Both the position numbers and the translations under genes were made by a program. 64,000 nucleotides of DNA from JAOUEA01 sp963797635 (GTDB taxonomy: Bacteria; Actinomycetota; UBA4738; HRBIN12), in the NCBI GenBank assembly GCA_963797635.1, contig CAWCPZ010000013.1, positions 5,640 to 69,639 of the forward strand. Reading direction: 5' to 3'. Below, piece by piece: positions 53,497 through 62,508 of this stretch. The notes beneath the pieces were generated by a model that did not search any database, was not told where the DNA came from, and worked only from the letters and a program-made list of their open reading frames with translations. Every line of letters begins with the position of its first letter. The first letter of the stretch is position 1.

Positions 53497-56422
53497 ATGT
53501 CGACCGTCCGACTCCCCAGCCGCCAGCGTCGCTGGCCCGCGTACGTGATCGTCGCGATCGTCCTGCTCGGGCTGCTGTTCACGATCATGTCGCAGTTCTA
53601 CGTGGACCTGTTGTGGTTCCGCGAGGTGGGCTACACGTCGGTGTTCTGGACCGAACTGCGCACCAAGCTGCTGCTGGGCGTCGCGTTCGGGGCGGTGTTC
53701 TTCGCGGTGCTGTACGTCAACCTGTTGATCGTGCGGCGCATCGCGCCCACCACCCGGTTCCTCACGCCCGACCAGGAAGCGATCGAGCGGGTGCGCCAGG
53801 CGTTCGAGCCGTACCTTCGCTGGCTGATCCCGGTGGGGTGCGCGGTCCTGGCGCTGCTGGTCGCGATCGGGGTCACGCGCGAGTGGCAGACCTTCCTGCT
53901 GTGGCGCAACTCGAGCGGGGTGGAGTTCGGTGATCCCGAGCCCTTGTTCGGTCGCGATCCCGCCTTCTACATCTTCTCGTTGCCGTGGCTGAAGTTCCTC
54001 CAGGGCTGGCTGTTCTCGGCCCTCGTCGGGATCACCTTGCTCACCGGCATCGCGCACCTGCTCTGGGGCGGCATCCGCCCGCAGGCGCCCGCGTGGTCCG
54101 AGCGCGTGACGCCCGCCACCCGTGCACACCTGTCGGTGCTGCTGGGGCTCATCATGCTGGCGAAGGCCTGGGGCTACTACCTGGGCCGGTTCGACCTGTT
54201 GGGTTCGACGCGCGGCGTCGTCCAGGGAGCGTCCTACACCGACGTCCACGCGCAGCTGCCGGCGCTCAACTTCTTGATGATCGCGGCGTTGATCTGCGCC
54301 GTGCTGTTCCTGGTGAACATCCGGGTGCGGTTGTGGAGCCTGCCGGTGATCGCGGTGGCGCTGCTGGCGCTGGTCTCGGTGCTGCTGGGCACGGCCTACC
54401 CGTCGTTCGTGCAGCGCTTCCGCGTGGCGCCGCAGGAGTTCCAGCGCGAAGCAGCAGTACATCGTCGACAACATCGAGGGCACTCGGCGGGCGTTCGCGA
54501 TCGGGAGCGACGACGTCACCATCCCGCCCACGCGACCCTATGTGACGCAGGTGACGGCCTCCGACCTCAAGGACAACCGGGCCACGATCGACAACATCCG
54601 CCTGTGGCGACGGTCCGTCATCCTGGAGAACTACCAGTCGCTGCAGCGGATCCGGTCCTACTACGAGTTCCGCGACGTCGACGTCGACCGCTACACCCTG
54701 GACGGCGAGCGCCGCGTGGTGATGATGTCCGGTCGCGAGGTGAGCCAGGCCGGGATCCAGGTCGGACGCGCAGACCTGGCAGAACGAGCATCTCGTCTAC
54801 ACCCACGGGTACGGCGCGGTGAGCGCGCTGGTCAACCAGGCGACCGCCGAAGGCGCGCCCAGCCTGACGCTGGCCGACATCCCGGTGCAGAGCGATCCCG
54901 GCCCCGAGCTGAGCCAGCCACGCATCTACTTCGGCGAGGGCAGCACCGGCGACACGCCCTTCGTCGTCGTGGGCACGAAGACCCCCGAGCTCGACTACGA
55001 GGGCTCCACCGAGCCCTACGCCTACGACGGCACGGGCGGCATCCCGATGGGCAACCCCTTGCAGCGCGCGTTGTTCGCGTGGCGCTTCCGCGACGTGAAC
55101 CTGTTGATCTCGGGCCAGATCTCCAGCACGAGCCGCATCATGATCTACCGCGACATCGTCCAACGCGTGCCCAAGCCCGTGCCGTTCCTCACGTTCGACC
55201 AGGATCCGTACTTCGCGGTCAGCGCAGGCCGGCCGGTGTGGATCTGGGACGCCTACACCACGACGAACCAGTACCCGTACTCCCAGTCGCTGAACCTGAG
55301 TGAGGCCACCGACGGCCAGCTCCCGCCGCAGTTGGTCAACTACATGCGGAACTCGGTGAAGGCGGTCACCGATGCCTACGACGGAACGATGACCTACTAC
55401 GCGAACCTGACCGATCCGATCATCCAGGTGTGGAACCGCGCCTTCCCCGGTCTGCTGACGCCGATCGAGGATGCGCCCACCGACCTGCAGGAGCACTTCC
55501 GCTACCCGGAGAACATCTTCCAGACGCAGGCGACGCAGTTCGCCAACTACCACGTCACCGACGCCGAGGTCTTCTACCAGAAGCAGGACCGTTGGGAGGT
55601 GCCGGCCGACCCCACCGTGGGACTGACGACCACCGGCACGGCGCCGGTCGAGGCACCGGTCGTGCCGTCGACGACGAGCGCCGCGAGGCTCCGTCCCTAC
55701 TACCTGCTGATGAAGGCCCCCGGCGACACCGTCGAGCGATTCCAGCTGGTGTTGCCGTTCGTGCCCGAAGGCCGGCAGAACATGGTGGCCTGGATGACCG
55801 CCAACTCCGATCCCGGGCCCGACTACGGCCGGATGCTGGCGCTCGAGTTACCCGACGGCGCCAACGTCGACGGGCCGTCGGTGGTGTTCTCGCGGATCAA
55901 CCAGAACCCGCAGTTCTCCGCGGAACGCACCCTGCTCGGGCAGGGCGGTTCCCAGATCCTGTTCGGCGACTTCCTGGTGATCCCGATGAGCGACTCGTTC
56001 CTGTACATCCAGCCGGTCTACGTGCGATCGAACCAGACCACCTCGGTGCCCGAGCTCAAGCGCGTCGTGGTCGCGAACGGTGACTCGGTGGGGGTCGGCA
56101 CCACCTTGCAGGAGGCGCTCGCCGAATCGGTGAAGGGCCAGGTCGACACCGGCGGTGGTGAACCAGGGGCGGTGGCGGCGGGAACGAGGAGACGGTCAAC
56201 GACCTGTTGAACCAGGCGCTCGACCACTTCCAGGCCGCCCAGGACGCGCTGACCGACGGCAACCTTGCGCTCTACCAGAGCGAGCTCGACCAAGCGCAAC
56301 AGCTCGTCGAGCAAGCGAACGAACTCGCGGGCCAGCAGGCCGATGGTGCGACGGGCGCGACGGGAGCGACCGGTTCGATCGCTTCGCCCAGCTCGACCGC
56401 CAGTCCCAGCGCCAGCACCTAG
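53497..56422 (+). CDS. UPF0182-family large membrane protein (about three frameshifts)
   Basis: Large membrane protein of about 974 residues. The first 300 residues hold seven helices (for example AYVIVAIVLLGLLFTIMSQF, FGAVFFAVLYVNLLIV, VLLGLIMLAKAWGYYLGR). A big extracytoplasmic region follows, with TASDLKDNRATIDNIRLW, PFLTFDQDPYFAVSAGRPVW and YYLLMKAPGD. After a slip near 56160 comes a helical tail ending in Gly-Ala-Thr repeats. Other slips are near 54452 and 54765. Family function is unknown, though it is nearly universal in actinobacteria. It ends against the convergent aldehyde dehydrogenase gene (4-nt overlap). Confidence 0.87.
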
Positions 56423-57972
56423 TCGGGCAGACGGAACGAGAGGTCGGCTTCCACGTCGGCGACGTCCATCTGCGCCTTCTGCAGGTGACCGCTGTAGTCC
56501 CAGTTCATCGACTGCCACTTCGTGAACTGATCCAGGACCCACACACCGGATTGCCGCGAGCCGTTGCCGCTCTTGCCGTTGCCGCCGAAGGGCAGGTGAG
56601 CCTCAGCGCCGCTGGTGGAGTTGTTGACGCTGACCATGCCGGCCGAGATCCGCTCGCGGAACCGGAACGCGTGCAGGGGATCGCGCGTATAGATGCTGCT
56701 CGACAGGCCGTACCCGTGGCCGTTCGCCAGGGCCATCGCCTCGTCGAAGTCGCCGAACGACGCCACCCCTACGATCGGCCCGAACGTCTCCGTCCCGTAG
56801 AGATCGTCCTCGATCGCGACCCCGTCCACGATCGTCGGGTGGTAGAAGAGCCCGGCTTCGGCGTCGCCGACGAACCCTTCGCGCGGATTGCCGGCGGCGA
56901 TCCGCCCGGTGCCCGTGGAGCCCAGCACCCGCTGATGTGGCTCGATCAACTCCAGCCACTGCTCGAAGCGGTCCGCGAAGCGCTGGGAGATCATCGGTCC
57001 GTACAGCACGGCCTGCGTCGGGTCACCGATCGCGGCGCCACTGACCGCGGCATCGAACCGAGCGACGAACTCGTCGTGGATCGATGCGTGGACGATGGCG
57101 GTGCCGAGCGACGTGCAGCGCTGGCCGGCCGTGCCGAACCCGCTGAACAGCGCGCCCTCCACCGCCAGGTCCAGGTCGGCGTCGGGCATGACCACGAGGG
57201 GATTCTTGCCGCCCAGTTCGAGGCACGGGTTCTGCAGGTGCCGCCCCGCGAGTTCGCCGATGCGCCGTCCCACGTCGCTCGAGCCGGTGAAGCCGATCTT
57301 GTCGAGCACGCCCTCGTCGAGCGCGCGCTCGAGCCCTTCGAACGTCTGGGTGCCGTCGGCCAGCACCAGGTTGAACACGCCCTCGGGCAGGCCGGCGTGC
57401 AACAGCAACTGGGCGAACGCCTCGGCGGTGGCGGGGGTGTACTCGGCCGGCTTCCACACGACCGCGTTGCCGCACACGAGCGCGGGCACGATGTACCAGG
57501 ACGGGACCGCGACGGGGAAGTTCCCGGCGGTGACGATGGCCGCGACGCCCACCGGCGTGCGGAACGTGAAGAGCTGCTTGTCCGGCATCTCGCTCGGCAC
57601 GGTCTGGCCGTAGAGCCGTCTGCCCTCACCCAGGAAGAAGTTGCAGGTGTCGATGACCTCCTGCACCTCGCCGCGCGACTCCGCGATCGGCTTGCCGATC
57701 TCGCGCGTGATCAGTGCGCTGAGCGCCTCGAAGTTGTCCTCCACCAGCCGCCCGAACTGCTGGATCGCCCGGCCGCGCACGGGTGCGGGGGTGGCGGCCC
57801 AGCCACGCTGGGCGTCCTTGGCCACGCGGCACGCCTCGAGGAACGTGTCGGCGTCCGCGAGCGCGGCCTCCGCCACGACCACATCGAGGTTCGCGGGGTT
57901 CGGGATCGTGAGGGTGGTGGCCGATGCGTCGACCGGCTTGCCTGCGATGAGCGATGCCACGGTTCGGGTCAT
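56419..57972 (-). CDS. Aldehyde dehydrogenase (ALDH7-like)
   Basis: NAD(P)-dependent aldehyde dehydrogenase of 517 residues, intact. Catalytic Cys is in GTAGQRCTSLGTAIVHAS, Glu in LELGGKNPLVVMPDADL, cofactor loop GFTGSSDVGRRIGEL and NNSTSGAEAHLPFGGNGKSG near the end. The AGQRCT context resembles aminoadipate-semialdehyde (ALDH7) and lysine-degradation enzymes, but the substrate is not proved. Start ATG at 57972 is set by TACCAT 6 nt upstream. Confidence 0.9.
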   Translation of the reverse strand: MTRTVASLIAGKPVDASATTLTIPNPANLDVVVAEAALADADTFLEACRVAKDAQRGWAATPAPVRGRAIQQFGRLVEDNFEALSALITREIGKPIAESRGEVQEVIDTCNFFLGEGRRLYGQTVPSEMPDKQLFTFRTPVGVAAIVTAGNFPVAVPSWYIVPALVCGNAVVWKPAEYTPATAEAFAQLLLHAGLPEGVFNLVLADGTQTFEGLERALDEGVLDKIGFTGSSDVGRRIGELAGRHLQNPCLELGGKNPLVVMPDADLDLAVEGALFSGFGTAGQRCTSLGTAIVHASIHDEFVARFDAAVSGAAIGDPTQAVLYGPMISQRFADRFEQWLELIEPHQRVLGSTGTGRIAAGNPREGFVGDAEAGLFYHPTIVDGVAIEDDLYGTETFGPIVGVASFGDFDEAMALANGHGYGLSSSIYTRDPLHAFRFRERISAGMVSVNNSTSGAEAHLPFGGNGKSGNGSRQSGVWVLDQFTKWQSMNWDYSGHLQKAQMDVADVEADLSFRLPD

Positions 57973-57978
57973 GCAGGC

Positions 57979-57984
57979 ATGGTA
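57979..57984 (-). promoter_or_regulatory. Leaderless-type -10 (TACCAT), aldehyde dehydrogenase
   Basis: TACCAT on the minus strand lies 6 nt before the ATG at 57972. Confidence 0.6.
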
Positions 57985-58060
57985 GCCCTGAGCGGCTGGA
58001 CGCACGTCGCCCGGACGGGCGGCCGTCAACCACCGTGGGGTCTCAGCCGATGCCTACGGC

Positions 58061-58678
58061 ATGGGTCGTTCGATGACGTGGTGGATCGGCGTGCTGGCGG
58101 TCGTGGCCGCTGCCGGCCTCACGATCGGCGGCGCGATCGCCCTGCGGTCTCCAGCCGGCCCCGGATCTCCGGCGGCAGCGACCAGCGCGGCCTCGCCGAT
58201 CGTCGCCCGGCTCTCGATCCCCCGGGTCGGGGACTGCGGGAGCCATCGGCGTGGCACGGTCACGCCGGTGGCGTGCTCGGACGCGAGCGCCGACGTGGTC
58301 GTCGCCGACCGGTTGGTGCTGGGGGATCCGCAGATGCTCTGTCCCCTGTTCGATCGCACCTCGGTCCTCGCGACGGCGGCCGGTGAGTCGTTCACGGTGT
58401 GCTGGGTGCCGACCGGCGGTGGCCCCGAGCGCCGTTTCGGTCCGGCGACCGTTCGCGGGGCGGCCACCACGGAGCCGAGCCTGCCCCTCGGCACCTGTGG
58501 CGACGTTCACGATCAACACGTCCACGCGCCGCAGTCCTGCGACGACACCAGCGCCGACGGGGTGGTCGTCATGGTGCTCGGGGCGAACGACGATCCTGGC
58601 TCGTGCCCGGTCGCAACGCTCCTCGCGATCGCGGACCCTGCCGGTGGTTGGAGCTGCTGGGGCCCCAACCCCTCCTGA
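58061..58678 (+). CDS. Membrane-anchored exported protein with Cys pairs
   Basis: Protein of 205 residues. An N-terminal helix (WWIGVLAVVAAAGLTIGGAI) anchors it, and the rest is outside. Seven Cys are spread over it, mostly in similar contexts (VGDCGSH, TPVACSDA, LCPLF, VCWVP, LGTCGDV, PQSCDDT, GSCPV, SCWGP), which suggests two repeated units of about 80 residues with two or three disulfides each. I do not recognise the family. A second ATG at 58073 is possible. Confidence 0.65.
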   Translation: MGRSMTWWIGVLAVVAAAGLTIGGAIALRSPAGPGSPAAATSAASPIVARLSIPRVGDCGSHRRGTVTPVACSDASADVVVADRLVLGDPQMLCPLFDRTSVLATAAGESFTVCWVPTGGGPERRFGPATVRGAATTEPSLPLGTCGDVHDQHVHAPQSCDDTSADGVVVMVLGANDDPGSCPVATLLAIADPAGGWSCWGPNPS

Positions 58679-58756
58679 AGCCGCCCGATCGGCGTAACGG
58701 AACCGGTCGTTCGTGTGACTCTGGAGGTGACACACGATCGAAGAGGAGACGCAGCC

Positions 58757-59203
58757 ATGACCGAGCAGTCCCGACAGCCCACCACTCCCGACGAGCAGCC
58801 CTTGCCCCGCACCGAAGCGGAGTGGCGCGAGCGTCTGACGTCCGAGCAGTTCGAGGTCCTGCGCAACAAGGGGACCGAGCGTGCGTTCACCGGCGAGTAC
58901 GCGTTCAGCAAGGAAGACGGCGTGTACCGATGTGCCGGCTGCGGCGCGGAGTTGTTCAGCTCCGAGACCAAGTACGAGTCCGGGACCGGCTGGCCCAGCT
59001 TCTGGCAGCCGATCGACTCCGATGCCGTCGAACTGCACGAGGACAAGAGCCTGTTCATGCGCCGAACCGAGGTGACCTGCGCCCGCTGCGGCGGCCACCT
59101 GGGCCATGTGTTCAACGATGGGCCTCGTCCCACCGGCGAGCGCTACTGCATGAACTCCGTGTCCCTGCAGCTCGACCCCGCCGACGAGGAACGGACGTCC
59201 TGA
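58757..59203 (+). CDS. msrB: Peptide methionine-(R)-S-oxide reductase
   Basis: MsrB of 148 residues that repairs oxidised Met. Catalytic Cys is in GERYCMNSVSL. Two CxxC pairs that bind Zn are CAGCGAEL and CARCGGHLGHVF. The conserved WPSFW and HLGHVFNDGP segments are present. An AAGAGGAGA ribosome site precedes the ATG. The VOC gene follows 20 nt after the stop but has its own hexamer, so it can be transcribed alone. Confidence 0.95.
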   Translation: MTEQSRQPTTPDEQPLPRTEAEWRERLTSEQFEVLRNKGTERAFTGEYAFSKEDGVYRCAGCGAELFSSETKYESGTGWPSFWQPIDSDAVELHEDKSLFMRRTEVTCARCGGHLGHVFNDGPRPTGERYCMNSVSLQLDPADEERTS

Positions 59204-59211
59204 CCCCGGGA

Positions 59212-59217
59212 TAGACT
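59212..59217 (+). promoter_or_regulatory. Leaderless-type -10 (TAGACT), VOC gene
   Basis: TAGACT lies 6 nt before the ATG at 59224. Confidence 0.6.
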
Positions 59218-59223
59218 CCGGGG

Positions 59224-59598
59224 ATGGACTTCAAACTGGAACTCGTCATCGTCCCCGTGTCCGACGTCGACCGCGCGAAGGCCTTCTACACCGAACAGGC
59301 GGGGTTCAACGCCGATCACGACCACGTCGTGAGCGACGACCTCCGGTTCGTGCAGCTCACGCCTCCCGGGTCGGCCTGCTCCATCTCCATCGGGAAAGGG
59401 GTCACCGAGGCTGAGCCCGGCTCGATCGCGGGCCTGCAGCTGGTGGTCCAGGACATCGAAGCCGCCCGCGACGAACTCGCGGGCCGTGGGGTCGAGGTCA
59501 GCGAGATCCAGGACTTCCCATGGGGGTCGTTCGTGTTCTTCACGGATCCCGACGGCAACGCCTGGAACGTGCAGGCGATCCAGCCGCGCAGCACCTAG
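59224..59598 (+). CDS. VOC/glyoxalase-like protein
   Basis: Vicinal-oxygen-chelate protein of 124 residues. Two beta-alpha-beta-beta-beta modules are visible: LVIVPVSDVDRAKAFYTEQA then GLQLVVQDIEAARDELAGRG, and the end FVFFTDPDGNAWNVQAIQPR is the family's classic metal-binding C-terminus. Such proteins are glyoxalases, dioxygenases or drug-binding; not decided. It converges with DUF6629 (4-nt overlap). Confidence 0.88.
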   Translation: MDFKLELVIVPVSDVDRAKAFYTEQAGFNADHDHVVSDDLRFVQLTPPGSACSISIGKGVTEAEPGSIAGLQLVVQDIEAARDELAGRGVEVSEIQDFPWGSFVFFTDPDGNAWNVQAIQPRST

Positions 59599-60260
59599 CC
59601 CTCGGTGATGGGGTCCGAGACGACCCCCACGTCTCGGTCCTCGTCCCGCAGGTAGCGGTCGATGGCGATGCTGGTCACCGCCGCCCACACGCACCACAGC
59701 GAGGCGAATCCGTCGACGGTCAGCCACACGAGCACCACCACCGCCAACAGGTTGGCGACGCCGAACGATCGGATCCACCGGTCGCTGGCGGTGAGGAGTG
59801 CCCCGCAGGTCGCCACCACGTAGAGCATGCTGATCGCGGCGCCCGCCGGGATCCCCAGCACGTAGGCGATGTGGTGAGACTGGATCGAGGCGTCGACCGG
59901 CCCGCGCACGAGCGATCCCAGCAGCACGATCGTCACCACGAGCCCCACGGCGGCGAACAGGGTCATGGCCGTCCGGCGGCGCCGGTCCGGTTCGACCCTT
60001 CGCACGGCGACCGGCACCCAGAAGGGCAGCGCGAAGGCGATGGCGAGGTAGACCCAGGTGGCGACATCACTCAGCGACGCCGACACCTTTCCGGCCAGGC
60101 CCCACCACACCAACACCTCGACCAACTGGTGCGCGCCGAAGACCAGGGGAAGGGCGGCCAGCGGGAGTTCCCGGGGGGTGCGTGCGTGTCGGACCGCGTC
60201 GATCCCGATCGCGCTCACGATCACCCCGGTGGCGAGGTCGGCTTCGGCGGAGAAGCACAT
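59595..60260 (-). CDS. DUF6629-like membrane protein
   Basis: Membrane protein of 221 residues with seven likely helices, beginning with CFSAEADLATGVIVSAIGID, which is how this family starts. Other segments are LAALPLVFGAHQLVEVLVWW and GIPAGAAISMLYVVATCGAL. The start at 60260 fits the family's N-terminus better than 60281. Function unknown. Assignment rests on the N-terminal motif. Confidence 0.75.
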   Translation of the reverse strand: MCFSAEADLATGVIVSAIGIDAVRHARTPRELPLAALPLVFGAHQLVEVLVWWGLAGKVSASLSDVATWVYLAIAFALPFWVPVAVRRVEPDRRRRTAMTLFAAVGLVVTIVLLGSLVRGPVDASIQSHHIAYVLGIPAGAAISMLYVVATCGALLTASDRWIRSFGVANLLAVVVLVWLTVDGFASLWCVWAAVTSIAIDRYLRDEDRDVGVVSDPITEG

Positions 60261-60367
60261 GGTCGGCACACCCTGCCACACCTCTCCTGCGTCCGGTACC
60301 CCGCCTTTCGGACCACTTGCGCGTTGCTGCCGTTGACCTCCTGGGGTCCGGATGGAAGGGCCACGAC

Positions 60368-60373
60368 TACAGT
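60368..60373 (+). promoter_or_regulatory. Leaderless-type -10 (TACAGT), PrmC-like gene
   Basis: TACAGT lies 6 nt before the GTG at 60380. Confidence 0.6.
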
Positions 60374-60379
60374 TCCCGC

Positions 60380-61161
60380 GTGGATCCAGCGAAGCCGCTC
60401 GACCGTGAGGCCGTCACCGCCCTCCTGGCCGAGGCGGGCTGCATCGCCCCCGCCGAAGAAGCCGACGAACTGATCGGCGCGGCAGCCGGCGATCGCGACG
60501 TCCTTGCGGCGATCGTCGCCCGGCGCACCGAAGGCGAACCGCTCGCCTGGCTGACGGGCTCCATCACGTTCGCTGACGTCACGCTCATCGTGGAGCCGGG
60601 CGTCTACGTCCCGCGGGTGCAGACCGAAGCGCTGGCTCGGCGCGCGGCCTCGCTGCTCCCGCCCACGGGGCGTCGCCGTCGACCTGTGCACCGGCGCCGG
60701 CGCGATCGCGGCCGTGATGGCCGCCGCCAGACCGCGAGCACGGGTCGTCGCGACCGAGCTGGATCCGATCGCGGCACGATGCGCCCGTCGCAACCACGTC
60801 GAGGTGTTCGAGGGGTCCTTGGACGAGCCACTCCCTGCGGTGCTCGAGGGAACGGTCGACGTCATGACGGCGGTGGTGCCGTACGTGCCGACGGACGCGC
60901 TCCGCCTGCTCCCGCGTGACGTCCAAGCGTTCGAACCGCGCCTCGCCCTGGACGGCGGTACCGACGGCACGGACCTGCTGGCCGAGGTCGTCCGCAGGGC
61001 TCCACGATGGCTGCGCCCCGGCGGCTGGCTCCTGCTGGAACTCGGCGGCGACCAAGCGGAACCCGTCGGACGGTTGTTCGAGGAGCACGGCTTCACGGAC
61101 ATCGATGTGATGGTCGACGAAGACGGCGACCCTCGAGCGATCGCCGGGCGTCTCGGCGTGA
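60380..61161 (+). CDS. PrmC-related protein-glutamine methyltransferase (frameshifts; 3' end uncertain)
   Basis: SAM-dependent methyltransferase of about 258 residues resembling release-factor glutamine methyltransferase. N-terminal helices contain RTEGEPLAWLTGSITFADVT and VEPGVYVPRVQTEALARRAA; the SAM loop is VDLCTGAGAIAAVM, after a slip near 60672. The canonical NPPY is replaced by VVPYVPTDALRLLP, as in the actinobacterial PrmC-related subfamily. The original frame runs on antisense to the DinB gene, so a second slip near 61150 to the stop at 61161 is assumed; the true C-terminus is unclear. Confidence 0.75.
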
Positions 61162-61167
61162 GGTGCT

Positions 61168-61669
61168 TCAGCCCCAGAGGTCGATCTGCGGAAGGCCGGC
61201 GGTCCCGAGGGTCTCGTTCAGCTCGGCGCAGTGGTAGACGTCGTGGGCGAAGACCCGCTCGAGGACCCATCCACGGTCGTGGACCCGCTCCTCGTCACCC
61301 CATCGGCGGCGGATCTCCTCGTCCAGCATGTCGAGGGTCCAGTGGTCCAAGCAGTGCTCGACGATCCGGAACGTCGAGTCCAGCGCCTCGACGAGCGCCG
61401 CTGGCGTCGAGCGGATGGTCGAGGTCGTCGTCGCCCGGGCAGTCGAAGGCGGCGTTCGTGAACGGCGTCGTCTCGGCGCCGGGTTCACCGGCGAAGTCAC
61501 AGAGCCAGAACACCCGCTGGCAGGCGGCATGCCCGATGGTCGCCCAGATCGGCCATCGGTCGGACGACGGGCTGGATCGCCAGCTGCTCCTCGGTCATCG
61601 TCGCGACGACATCGACGGAGGCGCTCGGTTGTAGGTGGGCCACGTGGGATACGCCGGCCGGATGGTCAT
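61168..61669 (-). CDS. DinB-family protein (about three frameshifts)
   Basis: DinB-like four-helix metal-binding protein of about 167 residues. Joined frames give TMTEEQLAIQPSSDRW, IGHAACQRVFWLCDFAGEPG, STPAALVEALDSTFRIVEHC and ERVFAHDVYHCAELNETLGT. His in IGHAA, then His in FAHDVYH, fit the three-His metal site of the family. In actinobacteria some members use mycothiol. Slips lie near 61405, 61560 and 61630. The start lies 7 nt after TACGGT. Confidence 0.75.
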
Positions 61670-61676
61670 GCCGTGC

Positions 61677-61682
61677 ACCGTA
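61677..61682 (-). promoter_or_regulatory. Leaderless-type -10 (TACGGT), DinB gene
   Basis: TACGGT on the minus strand lies 7 nt before the ATG at 61669. Confidence 0.55.
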
Positions 61683-61744
61683 CCCTCGCGATCGCGGTCG
61701 CCATGCGTTGCCTGGCTAGGTGGGGAGCTTCCCGCGACCTTTGC

Positions 61745-61750
61745 TAGCAT
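61745..61750 (+). promoter_or_regulatory. -10 (TAGCAT) for the tRNA
   Basis: TAGCAT lies 5 nt before the mature 5' end of the tRNA. Confidence 0.5.
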
Positions 61751-61755
61751 CGTCG

Positions 61756-61829
61756 TGCGGGGTGGAGCAGTCCGGTAGCTCGCTGGGCTCATAACCCAGA
61801 GGTCGTAGGTTCAAATCCTACCCCCGCGA
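61756..61829 (+). tRNA. Initiator tRNA-fMet (CAU)
   Basis: Full cloverleaf of 74 nt without encoded CCA. Anticodon CAT lies in CTGGG-CTCATAA-CCCAG, and the anticodon stem has the three consecutive G:C pairs that mark initiator tRNAs. The T arm is GTAGG-TTCAAAT-CCTAC. The 1:72 position is T and G, a non-Watson-Crick pair, again typical of initiators though usually C:A or C:U. D arm GGAGCAG...CTCG. A hairpin terminator follows. Confidence 0.92.
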
Positions 61830-61834
61830 CAAGA

Positions 61835-61890
61835 GAAACAGCAGGTCAGGGCCGGTGTGAGGGAGATCCTCCGCCGGCCTTTCCTGTTTC
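61835..61890 (+). terminator. Hairpin after the tRNA
   Basis: GAAACAG (61835-61841) pairs with CTGTTTC (61884-61890), and inside it GGCCGG (61850-61855) pairs with CCGGCC (61874-61879), followed by TTT. This is a long two-part stem that probably ends the tRNA transcript. Confidence 0.7.
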
Positions 61891-61983
61891 AAGCTACGCC
61901 ACGAACGATCGCAGCGGAGATCGTGGGTGGCGTACGGTTGGTGCTCATCTAGACATCCCGGGGCCTTCGTGCATCCATGGTCC

Positions 61984-62508
61984 ATGCAAGCAGAAGGTGA
62001 GGTCGTACGTCTCCCCACCGGACGTGCCGAGCACGGGGCCCGGTTCGACACGTTCGTCGAGGAGGAGCACGTCCGGCTGTTCAAGGCCCTCTACTTCGTC
62101 ACGGGCAGCCGTGAGGAAGCCGAGGACCTGGCCCAGGAGGCGTTCCTGAAGCTCTGGGAGCGCTGGGACCGGATCGAGACGATCGACGATCCCACCGCCT
62201 ACCTGTTCGGGGTGGCGCTCAACGGGTTCCGGATGCGACGCCGTCGCGCGACGATGGCGATCCGCCGGCAGCCCGCGCCACCCGAGCAGCGCGACGGCTA
62301 CCTGGAGGCCGAGATGCGCGAGGACGTGCGACGGCTGCTGCTCGAGGTCACGCCACGACAACGGGCCGCCCTGCTGCTTGTTGACCTGCTCGGCTATCCC
62401 GCCGAGCAGGCGGCGAGCATCCTCCGGATCCGACCGTCGACGGTACGGAACCTGGTCAGCCAGGGCCGCAAGACGCTGCGAACGACGGAAGGGGTGCGGG
62501 ATGCCTGA
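61984..62508 (+). CDS. ECF-type RNA polymerase sigma factor
   Basis: Sigma factor of 174 residues. Region 2: FVEEEHVRLFKALYFVTGSR then EEAEDLAQEAFLKLWERWDR, and region 4: LLEVTPRQRAALLLVDLLGY then EQAASILRIRPSTVRNLVSQ with the recognition helix. No extra domains. Start at ATG 61984 is the most plausible, but an in-frame upstream codon is possible. The stop overlaps the next gene by 8 nt, a sign of coupled expression with a likely regulator. Confidence 0.88.
   Translation: MQAEGEVVRLPTGRAEHGARFDTFVEEEHVRLFKALYFVTGSREEAEDLAQEAFLKLWERWDRIETIDDPTAYLFGVALNGFRMRRRRATMAIRRQPAPPEQRDGYLEAEMREDVRRLLLEVTPRQRAALLLVDLLGYPAEQAASILRIRPSTVRNLVSQGRKTLRTTEGVRDA

Noticed and set aside
56155..58386. A 743-codon open frame on the plus strand, opposite the aldehyde dehydrogenase gene
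   Set aside because: Arg/Gly/His/Asp-rich composition without domains. It mirrors the real gene's codons in GC-rich DNA. The same applies to large antisense frames at 6274-7764, 7683-9869 and 24059-25294.
61162..61634. Extension of the PrmC-like frame into an ORF to 61634
   Set aside because: The added residues are low-complexity and lie antisense to a recognisable DinB gene.
61901..61930. ECF-type promoter before the sigma gene (GAAC-N15-CGT)
   Set aside because: Only a partial fit to the GGAAC-N16/17-CGT consensus; chance matches are common in this composition.
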